The translations under genes and the position numbers were made by a program. A stretch of DNA of 63,340 nt from Paenibacillus barengoltzii NBRC 101215. GTDB taxonomy: Bacteria > Bacillota > Bacilli > Paenibacillales > Paenibacillaceae. Positions 55,536-63,340 of the stretch are shown piece by piece; position 1 is the first letter of the stretch; every line of letters begins with the position of its first letter. The notes under the pieces are model-generated. The model was not told the origin of the DNA. It was given only the letters and a program-made list of their open reading frames with translations, and did not search any database. The stretch lies in assembly GCF_004000745.1 (NCBI RefSeq), contig NZ_BILV01000031.1:1-63340 (forward strand), read 5' to 3'.

Positions 55536-57608
55536 TTATTGAATTTTCTGAATCTGCTCGTAATAGACGGTCATCTGCGACAGACTGACATAGACGAGCG
55601 GAAAAACAAGATAACCGAAGATAAGGACCATCATCGGTGCGAAACCGATCATTTTCCCCCACCCGGCTTTTGCATCCAAGAGCCGTTCGTAATCTTGCTT
55701 ACGCTGTTCCTGCAAGTAGGTTTGCTCAGATTCCAGGTCATCGAACGCGTCCCGGATCGGAATCCGTTCGACCGCCATTTGCAGTTTTTCCACCATGCGA
55801 ACAAACGGCAAAAACGGGGCTTCCGCTTTCAGATTCTCCAACGCTTGTTCCGCGCCATGTTCATAATGAAGCAGGCAATGCTGAATCGGTGTCTTGAAGA
55901 TGTGGGCAAAGCGCTCCATCCATTCGAGCATGTGCTCTACCGACATTCGGTCCATTTCGGACAGCATGGCGATCACCGACTGGAGTTGGTCCACTTCATG
56001 TTTCATTTCCATCTGCCGCATTCGCCGGCGAAACTGTAGAACGCCGACCGGAGCGGAGTAGCCGACCCAGCCCCCAAACAACGCCAGCATCACCTCCCAC
56101 CATTTCAAGTATTCTTGGTTCATAGCTTCCATTTTGGACAGAATGCGCTGCGCGGCAACGAACAGCTCCGCTTCTTCCCACTGTAACTGCGGGTCGCTGC
56201 GCAAAGCGGCACGCACAGCTTCCGGAAGTCCGGTTTTCACCCCCTTCACTTCCGTCATGATCCGGCGATCCAGCACCGACTTCTCCCGGCTTTCCGCTTC
56301 TTCCCGGGCGGACAAGCGGCCAAACATCATATCCGGTTTGACCGGTGCATATAACAGTTGGTGTTTGGTGACTGCATGCAACGTGACAAAAAGCCCGAGT
56401 GTCAGCAGAAACGCGAGTATGCCGGCTGTCGCGCGCTGCACCCAAAACCATTCCAAGCGGAGCGGCGAGTTTGTTTCGGCTAGCAGCCTCTTGCAGCGCG
56501 TGGCTTCCCGCGTCTCGGGATGAGGAACGATCCGGTCGATAAGCCGACGAATCCACGGAAGTTCGTACGCTTTTTGCTCCCAAGGCTTGCGACGCCGCGG
56601 TTTGGTTTCGCCCTCCAACTCCCGCATGTTGCGAAGCAATACATAGGAAACCAGAATGACCAGTAGAAGAGCCACTTTCGTGATCCACCCGAGCTTACCG
56701 GCATAAAATTCGTCCATCATCGGAAAATAGTGGCTGGCCCAGCTTTCAATCGGCCTTGTGAACAACATCGGAAAAAGCGCAATCGCCGTCAACCCTTGCA
56801 GCAAATAGCTAAGCTTCTCCCGCCGCAAAATCTCCAGGTTCAGTTCGGTCGTCAGTTTGCCAAGCGCCTTCAAGTAGAGCGAACCGGTCTGCAGTTTCTT
56901 GTCCCCGTATTCCTTAATCAAATGCGAAATCCCAGCCAACCCTTTCAGAAAGCGATTCGGCGCCACCTCCTCGTAACGTTCCAGCCTCTCGTCCGGTTCG
57001 TGGGCGGTCAGCACCTCATAGACTTCCTGCCCGTGCAGCGCCATCTCATAGGGCGCAGTTTCCGTTGCATCGTAGACCGCTTCCTCCACCATTTCATGCC
57101 GATGGTAATGATGCCGCACATCGGCCATAAAGTGGCGAAGATGGTGAAGCAGCCGGTTTTCCGCACGATGCACAAACAGATCCGCAAGCATGCCATGTAT
57201 GGCCCAAATGCCTGTGACCATCATGATCAAAGTTACCGGATCACGAACAAAGCCGATCAGCGGAATCAGAGTGAACGCCAACAGCCCCCACGCCGCTAGC
57301 GCAATCTTGATCGTCTCCAGCCGCAGCTTCCATTCATCGTACCGCTCTAGCACCATCAGCCGCCTGCGGATCGTGTTCAGGTAAGCACGAAGCAACGGAA
57401 CCCGTTCGCAAGCCAAATAGATGCGTTGCAAGATGCTGTAAACCGCTTGTCGATTCGTCGGTTTGCCGGGGAGCCGCAGTTCCTCATATTCGCGGATCGA
57501 ACCCGCACCCGTATTTTTGCGGGACAGCCACTGGAATAGCAGGATCGCGGCTAGAAGCAGCACGACCGCCCCGCCAAAGATAAGGGAAAGCAACTGGTTA
57601 AATTCCAT
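55536..57608 (-). CDS. Fused TadB/TadC-like membrane platform
   Basis: This 690-residue protein is about double a single type II secretion F-domain protein. The first half has membrane helices near 10-27, 110-155, 262-285 and 308-330. The second half repeats this from about 390 (VQRATAGILAFLLTLGLFVT, LALFGGWVGYSAPVGVL, FAPMMVLIFGYLVFPLVYV). In most Tad systems TadB and TadC are two proteins, so this reads as a fusion. The start overlaps the ATPase stop by 11 bases. Confidence 0.7.
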   Translation of the reverse strand: MEFNQLLSLIFGGAVVLLLAAILLFQWLSRKNTGAGSIREYEELRLPGKPTNRQAVYSILQRIYLACERVPLLRAYLNTIRRRLMVLERYDEWKLRLETIKIALAAWGLLAFTLIPLIGFVRDPVTLIMMVTGIWAIHGMLADLFVHRAENRLLHHLRHFMADVRHHYHRHEMVEEAVYDATETAPYEMALHGQEVYEVLTAHEPDERLERYEEVAPNRFLKGLAGISHLIKEYGDKKLQTGSLYLKALGKLTTELNLEILRREKLSYLLQGLTAIALFPMLFTRPIESWASHYFPMMDEFYAGKLGWITKVALLLVILVSYVLLRNMRELEGETKPRRRKPWEQKAYELPWIRRLIDRIVPHPETREATRCKRLLAETNSPLRLEWFWVQRATAGILAFLLTLGLFVTLHAVTKHQLLYAPVKPDMMFGRLSAREEAESREKSVLDRRIMTEVKGVKTGLPEAVRAALRSDPQLQWEEAELFVAAQRILSKMEAMNQEYLKWWEVMLALFGGWVGYSAPVGVLQFRRRMRQMEMKHEVDQLQSVIAMLSEMDRMSVEHMLEWMERFAHIFKTPIQHCLLHYEHGAEQALENLKAEAPFLPFVRMVEKLQMAVERIPIRDAFDDLESEQTYLQEQRKQDYERLLDAKAGWGKMIGFAPMMVLIFGYLVFPLVYVSLSQMTVYYEQIQKIQ

Positions 57609-59469
57609 ACCGTTCCCCCCAGTTCTCCGTTAGAAAAGCCTCAAAGGCTATGCGATCCGCATCCGACATCTGTTCCCGCATCTCGTTTGCGTTTTGAGCG
57701 GATATAGGGTGAATCGCCACATAGGCTCCGTTTTGAAATTCAATCACATTTCGCTCCTCGTACAGCTTCCGGTCGGTGGAACGCTGAAAAAACTCAACGG
57801 CCGTTTCCATAAATGCAGCCATCTTGTCTTCTAACTTCTCACCTTGCCGAAAATGGACGGGGTACGCCTTCTCCTGATCGAGCGGTACGCATTCGGTAAT
57901 GCGCTCAATGTAACGGTGGCCGTTCATATCGCGCTTCCAGTGGATATCGAAGTTAAGTACGCTGATCACTTGCTGCTCGGCGATTTTTTCGTTCTGAAAT
58001 ACACCGGTTTTCAGCAGCGAGTTCCGTAAAGAAAACACCAGATCGCGGAGCGTCTTGGCGTGATGGGTAAACAGCGTAAACAGCGAGGCCACCTGTGCCA
58101 TCTGAATCATCCATGCCGCAACCGGGTCCGTGGCCACCTCGCCGAGAATGTTGACCGTACCATCCGTCTTTTTCTGAATATCCAGCCCTTCCTGGCCGGA
58201 AATCGTCTCGGTTTCCCGGAAGCTCAGGATATTGCGGTCCTTATAGATTTTCCGCAGGTTCAATTCGAAGTTCATCTCCTGGACCCGAATCGTGTACGTA
58301 GCGGGAATGTATCGGACCATCGCCATCAAGAGCGTCGTTTTCCCGCTGCCCTGCGCACCGGTAATTGCGGTAATTCGGGCTCCTTTAACGAGATACTGGA
58401 TGAGCCGGATCGGCAGCTCAGCATTTCGATCCCGGATGAGCTGTTCCAGCGTGGCGCTTTGCACATCGAATTTGCGCACAAAAAACGCCCACGATTCGCT
58501 GAACCGGGGACGCAGTACGACGACGCGGGAGCCGTCGGCCATCTCGTTTACTTTATAGCCGTTGCTCTCCGACAATTGGCCGGGATAGTTGTACTTGTAA
58601 ATATTTTGGCAGACACGCTTCAGTTCTTGCTCCGAGCCGAAGGAGAGGAAGCTAAAGTGAATGGATTTACCTTTGTAAAATACCCAAACACTGTCGTGAG
58701 ATTTCGGCACTTCCCGCAATAAGGAGTCGGCCTGGAACTCCCATTCCCCTTCCCATACGGAGGGCTGCAAACCGGATACGCCTCCCGACACGCCGTCGAT
58801 CTTCATATCCCGGATCTCGTCCACGACACTAAAGCCCTTGTACATTTGATAAATGCGTTGCACGACAATGCTAAGTTTGTCGTCGAAGTACAGCCGCCGC
58901 GCTTCTTTTTTGTAAATCTCGTAGATTTCATCGGCGGTAATCCGATACGATTCGGTCTGGCCATCTTCAATACCAAGTTTGGGCTGGTCCAGTTCATACT
59001 TGCGAATCAACTCCCCGAGCGCATCATACCGGTATCGTTTTTTGTACAGGTACAGCAAAACTTCGAACTGGTCCTGAGATGAAAGTTCATACGGGTCGTC
59101 GAAGGCGATCACCCGGTCGATGTTCGTTTCATTAACCCCATACTGCTGAACCAGTAAATCCGCCAAATATTGTTTGACGTACGCTTTGTCCCGGATGTCT
59201 CCGGATGTACAGCCGCGCAGCGCTTTTTTCAGTTCGGCTCGCTTACTTTTCCGGCGGCGAAACTCCTCCTCGGATAGTCCGAGGTCATGCAGGTTGCCGC
59301 TCGTCAGATCGTGTAACGTCTGCTTTACAAATGCGGTCATCGCCTCAATCGTAAAGGCTCGTTCCTGCGGCGGCTTTTCCGCTTTCTGCCCGCTCATACG
59401 AAAATAGATCAGCGCAGCGGTCAGCCCAAGCAACAAGACGATCATGATACCGTTGATCCAAACGATCAT
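57598..59469 (-). CDS. CpaF/TadA-type secretion ATPase with N-terminal membrane helix
   Basis: This 623-residue protein has Walker A ITGAQGSGKTTLL (about 369-381), a Walker B-like NILGEVATDP near 440-449, and the His box FTHHAKTLRDLVF near 467-479, as in VirB11/CpaF ATPases. It drives pilus or secretion machinery. Unusually, residues 1-24 (VWINGIMIVLLLGLTAALIYF) form a membrane helix. Other TadA/CpaF members are normally soluble. A large insertion of helical sequence (about 60-230) precedes the ATPase core. AAGGGGGTG precedes the ATG. Confidence 0.82.
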   Translation of the reverse strand: MIVWINGIMIVLLLGLTAALIYFRMSGQKAEKPPQERAFTIEAMTAFVKQTLHDLTSGNLHDLGLSEEEFRRRKSKRAELKKALRGCTSGDIRDKAYVKQYLADLLVQQYGVNETNIDRVIAFDDPYELSSQDQFEVLLYLYKKRYRYDALGELIRKYELDQPKLGIEDGQTESYRITADEIYEIYKKEARRLYFDDKLSIVVQRIYQMYKGFSVVDEIRDMKIDGVSGGVSGLQPSVWEGEWEFQADSLLREVPKSHDSVWVFYKGKSIHFSFLSFGSEQELKRVCQNIYKYNYPGQLSESNGYKVNEMADGSRVVVLRPRFSESWAFFVRKFDVQSATLEQLIRDRNAELPIRLIQYLVKGARITAITGAQGSGKTTLLMAMVRYIPATYTIRVQEMNFELNLRKIYKDRNILSFRETETISGQEGLDIQKKTDGTVNILGEVATDPVAAWMIQMAQVASLFTLFTHHAKTLRDLVFSLRNSLLKTGVFQNEKIAEQQVISVLNFDIHWKRDMNGHRYIERITECVPLDQEKAYPVHFRQGEKLEDKMAAFMETAVEFFQRSTDRKLYEERNVIEFQNGAYVAIHPISAQNANEMREQMSDADRIAFEAFLTENWGERYGI

Positions 59470-59472
59470 CGT

Positions 59473-60303
59473 TCACACCCCCTTGCCGCCGAAAAACGGT
59501 TTGTTTAACTCGGCTTGTTCGATGATCGCCTGGGCTAGCGCCCGTACGCACTGCATGAATGCATGATGGGCATGATCGCGCGGTACATTACGGTTTCTAA
59601 ACAGAAAATCGATTGCCCGGCCTTCCTGCGCTGCGTCCATGAACCCTGCCTGATGTGGGACCGGATAGATCGGCATCTTCACCCGATATTTCCGTGCCAT
59701 ATTTTTGGCGGTTAGCGCGGAATCACGGTCGTACTGCCCCAAAACAAGCAATAGTTTTTTCCCTTTGAGCCAATCCTCCCGATGCCGAAAGAACCGTTCC
59801 AATACAAAACGGTTTTGGTTCAAACTTACGATGACAAGATCGGCGTTTTGAAGAAGCAACTGCGTCCAACCGGACCCGACACCGCTGCCACCGTCAATCA
59901 AAGTCAAGTCGTAATAGCGCTTGGCCGAATCGAGTAGCGGTGCAAGCATATCCTTCACGCCCATGATCAACGCTTTGTCCGCCTTATTCGAACCGGGCAG
60001 CAAATCAAGCCGTTCTTGGAGGAGCGGCAACGTGTAATCGCGGATCATTTCCGGCGAGAGTTTGCCGTTTTGTGCAAGCCGTGCCAAGGCATCGATGCCG
60101 GAGTCCGCTACAAAGGCAAGCAGATCTTCGGAGCTTCGCTTGATCAGCGCTTGCTCGACTGCCGCACGGCGGCTTTGCAAATGGCCGAATAACACGATTC
60201 GGGAGGAATATTCAAGTCCGAGCAGCGCCGCGACGGCGATCAGATTCGTCGTATTGCCCGTTTGACCCGGTACCGGGCTCCAGAATACGATGTTATGACC
60301 CAC
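59473..60303 (-). CDS. ParA/MinD-like protein with degenerate Walker A
   Basis: This protein has 276 residues from the GTG at 60303, chosen because AAGGAGGG precedes it. It has the ParA-type fold: NIVFWSPVPGQTGNTTNL at the P-loop, LTLIDGGSG (about 136-144), and VIVSLNQN (about 159-166). The Walker A Lys positions are replaced (GQTGNTT has N where K is expected), so ATP hydrolysis is doubtful. By position it is the CpaE/TadZ-like localisation factor of the Tad-like machine. It overlaps the next upstream gene by 11 bases. Confidence 0.68.
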   Translation of the reverse strand: MGHNIVFWSPVPGQTGNTTNLIAVAALLGLEYSSRIVLFGHLQSRRAAVEQALIKRSSEDLLAFVADSGIDALARLAQNGKLSPEMIRDYTLPLLQERLDLLPGSNKADKALIMGVKDMLAPLLDSAKRYYDLTLIDGGSGVGSGWTQLLLQNADLVIVSLNQNRFVLERFFRHREDWLKGKKLLLVLGQYDRDSALTAKNMARKYRVKMPIYPVPHQAGFMDAAQEGRAIDFLFRNRNVPRDHAHHAFMQCVRALAQAIIEQAELNKPFFGGKGV

Positions 60304-61024
60304 GAAAATCCCTCCTTGATCGTTTCCACGCGGCTTTGATCGTTCGCTCATCCAGGCCGAATATATGCTTAGCCATAGAAAAGACCGTATGTCGGTATGC
60401 TGGCGACAGTTTTCTTAATTCAATGCGGCTATGATGCTGGTGATCGATGCGAGCCGAAACATCCCGCTCATCGAACGGGATACGTAACACCGGTTCCTGC
60501 CACTCCACAGATTCCGTTGTCACATGCGAATCGATGTACGACTCCGCTATAGTCGACTGTACGAATGGATTTACCAACTTAAAAAACGGCAGCGGCCGAA
60601 TGATGGATTCGTTAAGACAAAGCCGACGCATCAACTCCGCATTTTTCAACATCGCCAGCTTCTCCAAATTACTGCACCAGACCCTTTGGTCATAGGATGG
60701 CAGATCTTTTCCTTTCACAAATTCGGTATGATCCGTATCGAGCAGGAACACATCGTAATCCGCCCATTCCCCTTCCGTTTCCGTTTGTTTCAGAAAACGG
60801 TCCAATTGGCCGAACGTAAGGAACCCTGCCGCGATATCCATCCCATCAAATTCGGTAACGAAAGAAGCCTGCCGTTCATCCGGAGATGTCATAAACCCAA
60901 GTATCGATTGTGCGATCGTTGAATCGACGATAAGCACCTTTTGCCCAGCGGCAACCAGCAGTTTACCCAACACGAGCAGCAAATGGCTTTTATCCGGCGC
61001 ACCGAGAAAAACAATTTTTTTCAT
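60293..61024 (-). CDS. P-loop-like protein lacking a P-loop
   Basis: This 243-residue protein begins MKKIVFLGAPDKSHLLLVLG, a MinD-like strand followed by a loop without GKT. It keeps VLIVDSTIAQSILGF and FLLDTDHTEF, matching the later ParA motifs. So it is a likely inactive relative of the neighbouring ATPases. AAGGAGG precedes the ATG. It may act as a subunit or scaffold with the canonical ATPase at the right edge. Confidence 0.6.
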   Translation of the reverse strand: MKKIVFLGAPDKSHLLLVLGKLLVAAGQKVLIVDSTIAQSILGFMTSPDERQASFVTEFDGMDIAAGFLTFGQLDRFLKQTETEGEWADYDVFLLDTDHTEFVKGKDLPSYDQRVWCSNLEKLAMLKNAELMRRLCLNESIIRPLPFFKLVNPFVQSTIAESYIDSHVTTESVEWQEPVLRIPFDERDVSARIDHQHHSRIELRKLSPAYRHTVFSMAKHIFGLDERTIKAAWKRSRRDFRGS

Positions 61025-61035
61025 GACAACCTCCT

Positions 61036-62157
61036 TCAGGATACCGGCGGCTGGTTGAAGATATCGTCCAGCTTGTCCGTGTTGGTCGGCTGTTCGTCGG
61101 AAGCGGACGGCTCCGGGAGCGGCTGGGATGTACCCTGCTGCGGATGGGAAGCCGGTTCTGTCGCTGTCGGCTCAGGAGTAGACGCGGGCTTATCGTCTGA
61201 TGGTGGTAGACCGTCTTGCTCCGTTTGTTCCACCCCTGCAGCTTGCTGTTGCGCCGATTGCTCCATCGCATTGCCTTGTTGAGTAACGATCCGATCGTTT
61301 TGCAACTGCTGCTGAACGGTGACGCTACCGCTGACCACCCGTAGTTTGTCCGCATCGCTCATCGCTTTCAAATTGATATCCAGCCTACTGCGCAACTGGC
61401 GAGCGAGTTCAGTCTTGGCCTTTTCCAGTACGTTCGGGTCCCTGTCCATCAGATCAAGCACTTTCGGGTTGGCGGGGTAATTGGCGATTGCCGCTTCCTG
61501 CAGACCCGGTTCGATGTAGGGGAGTGCGTACAGCTTGGCCCCTTGCAAATACGCATCGATGATGGCGCTGGAAGCCATCAAGATTTCCGGCTCGTTTATT
61601 TCCAGCCGGACGATCATCCCCGAAAGGTCTCGAACCTTCTTTTTGGACAACACGATATAGTCCTCGCCGGTCGGAAAGTTGATTCGGACATCGACCACCT
61701 GATCCTTCTGTAAATGGGTCGGCAGTTGGATGACGTTAAACTCTTGCATCCTCAAGTCCCTTGGGATCGGCCCCTCCTCATACAACATGGAAGCAACAAG
61801 CGGCGTATTCGGCTGCAGATCGATTTTGGCGATCTTTCCGACCGCCATCTGCGGATCTTTGAAGCTATCCGAAGGTACTAGGGTATGGACGACCTCCACC
61901 GCCTGAATATCCCCGTTTCCAAGTGTTGTTCCCGCCGTGATCGGCCTTGCAGCCACCAGGATTCGCGTTTTACCTTGTTGTTCGTTTGTTTTCAATTGCT
62001 CGATTTGTTGTTCGTAATGATCCCGCATCTGTTGTTGCAGCCGTTTCTGCTCCGCTTGATGCTGGAGAACAAATATGGTGGAAACTAGGAGCAAAACAAA
62101 ACTAAAACCGATCGCAATGATGACGATCGGTTTCCGGTAACGGTATAGTAAAGACAT
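61036..62157 (-). CDS. CpaB/RcpC-like SAF-domain protein
   Basis: This 373-residue protein has one N-terminal membrane helix (KPIVIIAIGFSFVLLLVSTIF), a coiled coil (about 33-60), and a SAF domain (RILVAARPITAGTTLGNGDI near 64-83; PTHLQKDQVVDVRI near 147-160) as in the CpaB outer ring component of Tad systems. The last 100 residues are Gln/Pro/Glu-rich and low complexity. CpaB proteins form part of the pilus channel. It follows a small unknown gene, 39 bases away. Confidence 0.75.
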   Translation of the reverse strand: MSLLYRYRKPIVIIAIGFSFVLLLVSTIFVLQHQAEQKRLQQQMRDHYEQQIEQLKTNEQQGKTRILVAARPITAGTTLGNGDIQAVEVVHTLVPSDSFKDPQMAVGKIAKIDLQPNTPLVASMLYEEGPIPRDLRMQEFNVIQLPTHLQKDQVVDVRINFPTGEDYIVLSKKKVRDLSGMIVRLEINEPEILMASSAIIDAYLQGAKLYALPYIEPGLQEAAIANYPANPKVLDLMDRDPNVLEKAKTELARQLRSRLDINLKAMSDADKLRVVSGSVTVQQQLQNDRIVTQQGNAMEQSAQQQAAGVEQTEQDGLPPSDDKPASTPEPTATEPASHPQQGTSQPLPEPSASDEQPTNTDKLDDIFNQPPVS

Positions 62158-62196
62158 CGCCTACCTTCTCCTCTCCATTCAGCGTGGTAAAACCGC

Positions 62197-62427
62197 CTAT
62201 TGCTTTTCGTGAAACCAGTATGCACGCGTATACAACTGAACGCCGACCCGTGTAGGGATGCCGATACTGGCTTCTCCAGCTCCCTTCCACCCATTCCGGT
62301 TCGCCGTCTCTATGGCCGTTCTATCCGCCGAACCTTTATATATCTCTTCTTGTGTACCTTCGATGAGGATATACAGACCGCCTCGACCATTGATCGGGTA
62401 TATGACCCGTGTCTCTCGGACCTTCAT
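62197..62427 (-). CDS. Small unknown protein in the Tad-like cluster
   Basis: This protein has 76 residues from the ATG at 62427 (MKVRETRVIYPINGRGGLYI), with GAAGGTGAAGAG upstream. An earlier Met at 62478 abuts GAGG and would overlap the ParA gene. The composition is basic with several aromatic residues (YTRAYWFHE). It sits between the ParA and CpaB genes, so it may be a machine-specific accessory. No family recognised. Confidence 0.55.
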   Translation of the reverse strand: MKVRETRVIYPINGRGGLYILIEGTQEEIYKGSADRTAIETANRNGWKGAGEASIGIPTRVGVQLYTRAYWFHEKQ

Positions 62428-62435
62428 TCGTCTCT

Positions 62436-63340
62436 TCACCTTCCTGATTTGAGATGTGACGTCAATCGAGGTAGCCATCCTCGTTTTTCATGAAGCGACA
62501 CCGTTTCCCGTCCCATCCACCGATCTACAAGCCGGCCCACCTGTACATGATAAGGGCTGCTCGGGGAAGATAAGGTCCACTCCCCGCTTCGGACGGACCG
62601 GTAAACGGTTGGATCTTCCGGCAACTCCAGTACTATCGGCCACGGCAGCCGTTCTTTCCAATCTTGTTTGGGAGCAGGTTCCTTCAACCGGTTCCATACC
62701 AGATAGAACTCCGGTGTTGGGCGAAGGCCGGTTAGGAACGGCTTCACCCGATCCAAATTGAACAAGCTGGCCGGCTCGTCCGTCGTGACCAACATCAACT
62801 GGTCGGTCTGATCCAAGGCCAGTCGGGTCAGCCTGTCCAACGAAACAGGCAGGTCAAGCAGCACAATATTCGTTTCTTCCTTCAAAAAGCGGAGGATGGC
62901 CTGCAGCTCTTCCGGTTGCAGTAGGAATTGCCCTGGCAAGAGCGGCGCTGCGACAATGGAAAAGCCCGCCTTCGTTTGAAGAAGACAGGCCCGTCTGGCT
63001 TGCGGATCGTCGATCCGGCGTACAAGGTCGACGACCGTTTTTTTCGGCTGTATGCGCATGAAAGTGGCGACCGTGCCGTTCGGATCCAAGTCGAGAATAC
63101 AAACTCGAAGCCCTTCCTTCGATAACCGAGCGGCCAAATGGAGCAAAAGAGTCGTTTTTCCCACGCCGCCTTTCGCAGCATAAACGGCAACAACCGCTGG
63201 CAAGTCAGGAGGTATTCTGGACATTTGTGACGTCAGGTCAGGTTCGTTTAGGGTTAGGTCCGGTTCCGGTTCGTTTCCAGTGTCCTCCGTTTCAAACTCG
63301 CTCTTCTTTTCCATTGGTTTATCTGGTTCTGTTTGGTTGT
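62436..63340 (-). CDS. ParA/MinD ATPase, 5' end outside window
   Basis: A canonical deviant Walker A, AKGGVGKTTLLLHLAAR (about 46-62 from the ATG at 63314), a Walker B-like VCILDLDPNG and VLLDLP, and a C-terminal ParA/MinD fold are visible. The ATG at 63314 has no ribosome binding site, and the frame stays open to the window edge (NQTEPDKP before it), so the true start is probably further right. It is the only one of the three ParA-like proteins here with intact ATP-binding residues. By analogy with CpaE/TadZ it would place the machine at the membrane. Confidence 0.8.
   Translation of the reverse strand, partial: NQTEPDKPMEKKSEFETEDTGNEPEPDLTLNEPDLTSQMSRIPPDLPAVVAVYAAKGGVGKTTLLLHLAARLSKEGLRVCILDLDPNGTVATFMRIQPKKTVVDLVRRIDDPQARRACLLQTKAGFSIVAAPLLPGQFLLQPEELQAILRFLKEETNIVLLDLPVSLDRLTRLALDQTDQLMLVTTDEPASLFNLDRVKPFLTGLRPTPEFYLVWNRLKEPAPKQDWKERLPWPIVLELPEDPTVYRSVRSGEWTLSSPSSPYHVQVGRLVDRWMGRETVSLHEKRGWLPRLTSHLKSGR

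Overview
The window looks like part of a chromosome from a spore-forming Gram-positive bacterium of the Paenibacillus type. The evidence is the preserved Bacillales gene order (tcdA, aspS, hisS, dtd, rel, apt, recJ, secDF, comN, spoVB, DUF421, yajC, tgt, queA, SpoIID-like, ruvBAC, bofC), the sporulation genes spoVB, bofC and a SpoIID-domain gene, strong AGGAGG ribosome binding sites, several TTG/GTG starts, and a T-box leader. The species cannot be fixed from sequence alone.

Region 1 (1-1155) holds a partial HNH nuclease gene open to the left edge and about 700 bases of non-coding DNA with perfect palindromes and diverged direct repeats. Region 2 (1156-32012) is core genome, mostly on the minus strand: helD; the hisS-aspS-tcdA operon behind a T-box; dtd and rel; a plus-strand uracil permease set between rel and apt; recJ; an unusual cation diffusion facilitator-like protein; secDF; comN; spoVB; envelope proteins; the queuosine genes tgt and queA with yajC; a SpoIID/SPOR protein; ruvCAB with a probable LexA box; bofC; and tRNA-Pro(UGG). 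Region 3 (32013-35136) is AT-rich and carries a membrane-anchored unknown and a secreted lysozyme-like protein.

Region 4 starts at 35137 with a 48-base 3' fragment of a tRNA-Leu gene followed by that tRNA's terminator. This is the classic end of a tRNA-integrated island, and the island runs off the right edge. Just inside are two tandem tyrosine recombinases (35415-37411). Next is an AT-rich four-gene minus-strand cassette (37556-41533) that reads as an ABC three-component (ABC-3C) conflict system: a third component, a middle component, a DUF2326-type SMC-like ATPase with a CxxC hinge, and a putative EAD-plus-TIR-like effector. A divergent DUF6650-like gene follows. A third tyrosine recombinase on the opposite strand closes this block, so the probable defence cargo is bracketed by recombinases. 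Then come small ORFs, a group IIC intron with its reverse transcriptase inserted just after a terminator hairpin, and a nucleotidyltransferase gene with a partner that looks like a toxin-antitoxin or abortive infection module.

Region 5 (46853-63340, minus strand) is a long, tightly coupled Tad/type II secretion-like gene set. In transcription order it has a canonical ParA/MinD ATPase (5' end outside the window), a small protein, a CpaB/SAF-like protein, two P-loop-like proteins with degenerate Walker A motifs, a CpaF-type ATPase with an N-terminal membrane helix, a fused TadB/TadC-like membrane platform, four membrane-anchored or secreted pilin-like proteins, a stalk-domain protein and a 1178-residue exported protein, then three small proteins. 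Together they suggest an island-encoded surface appendage or secretion machine of unusual composition. The best candidates for undescribed biology are the recombinase-bracketed ABC-3C/EAD-TIR cassette and this divergent Tad-like machine.
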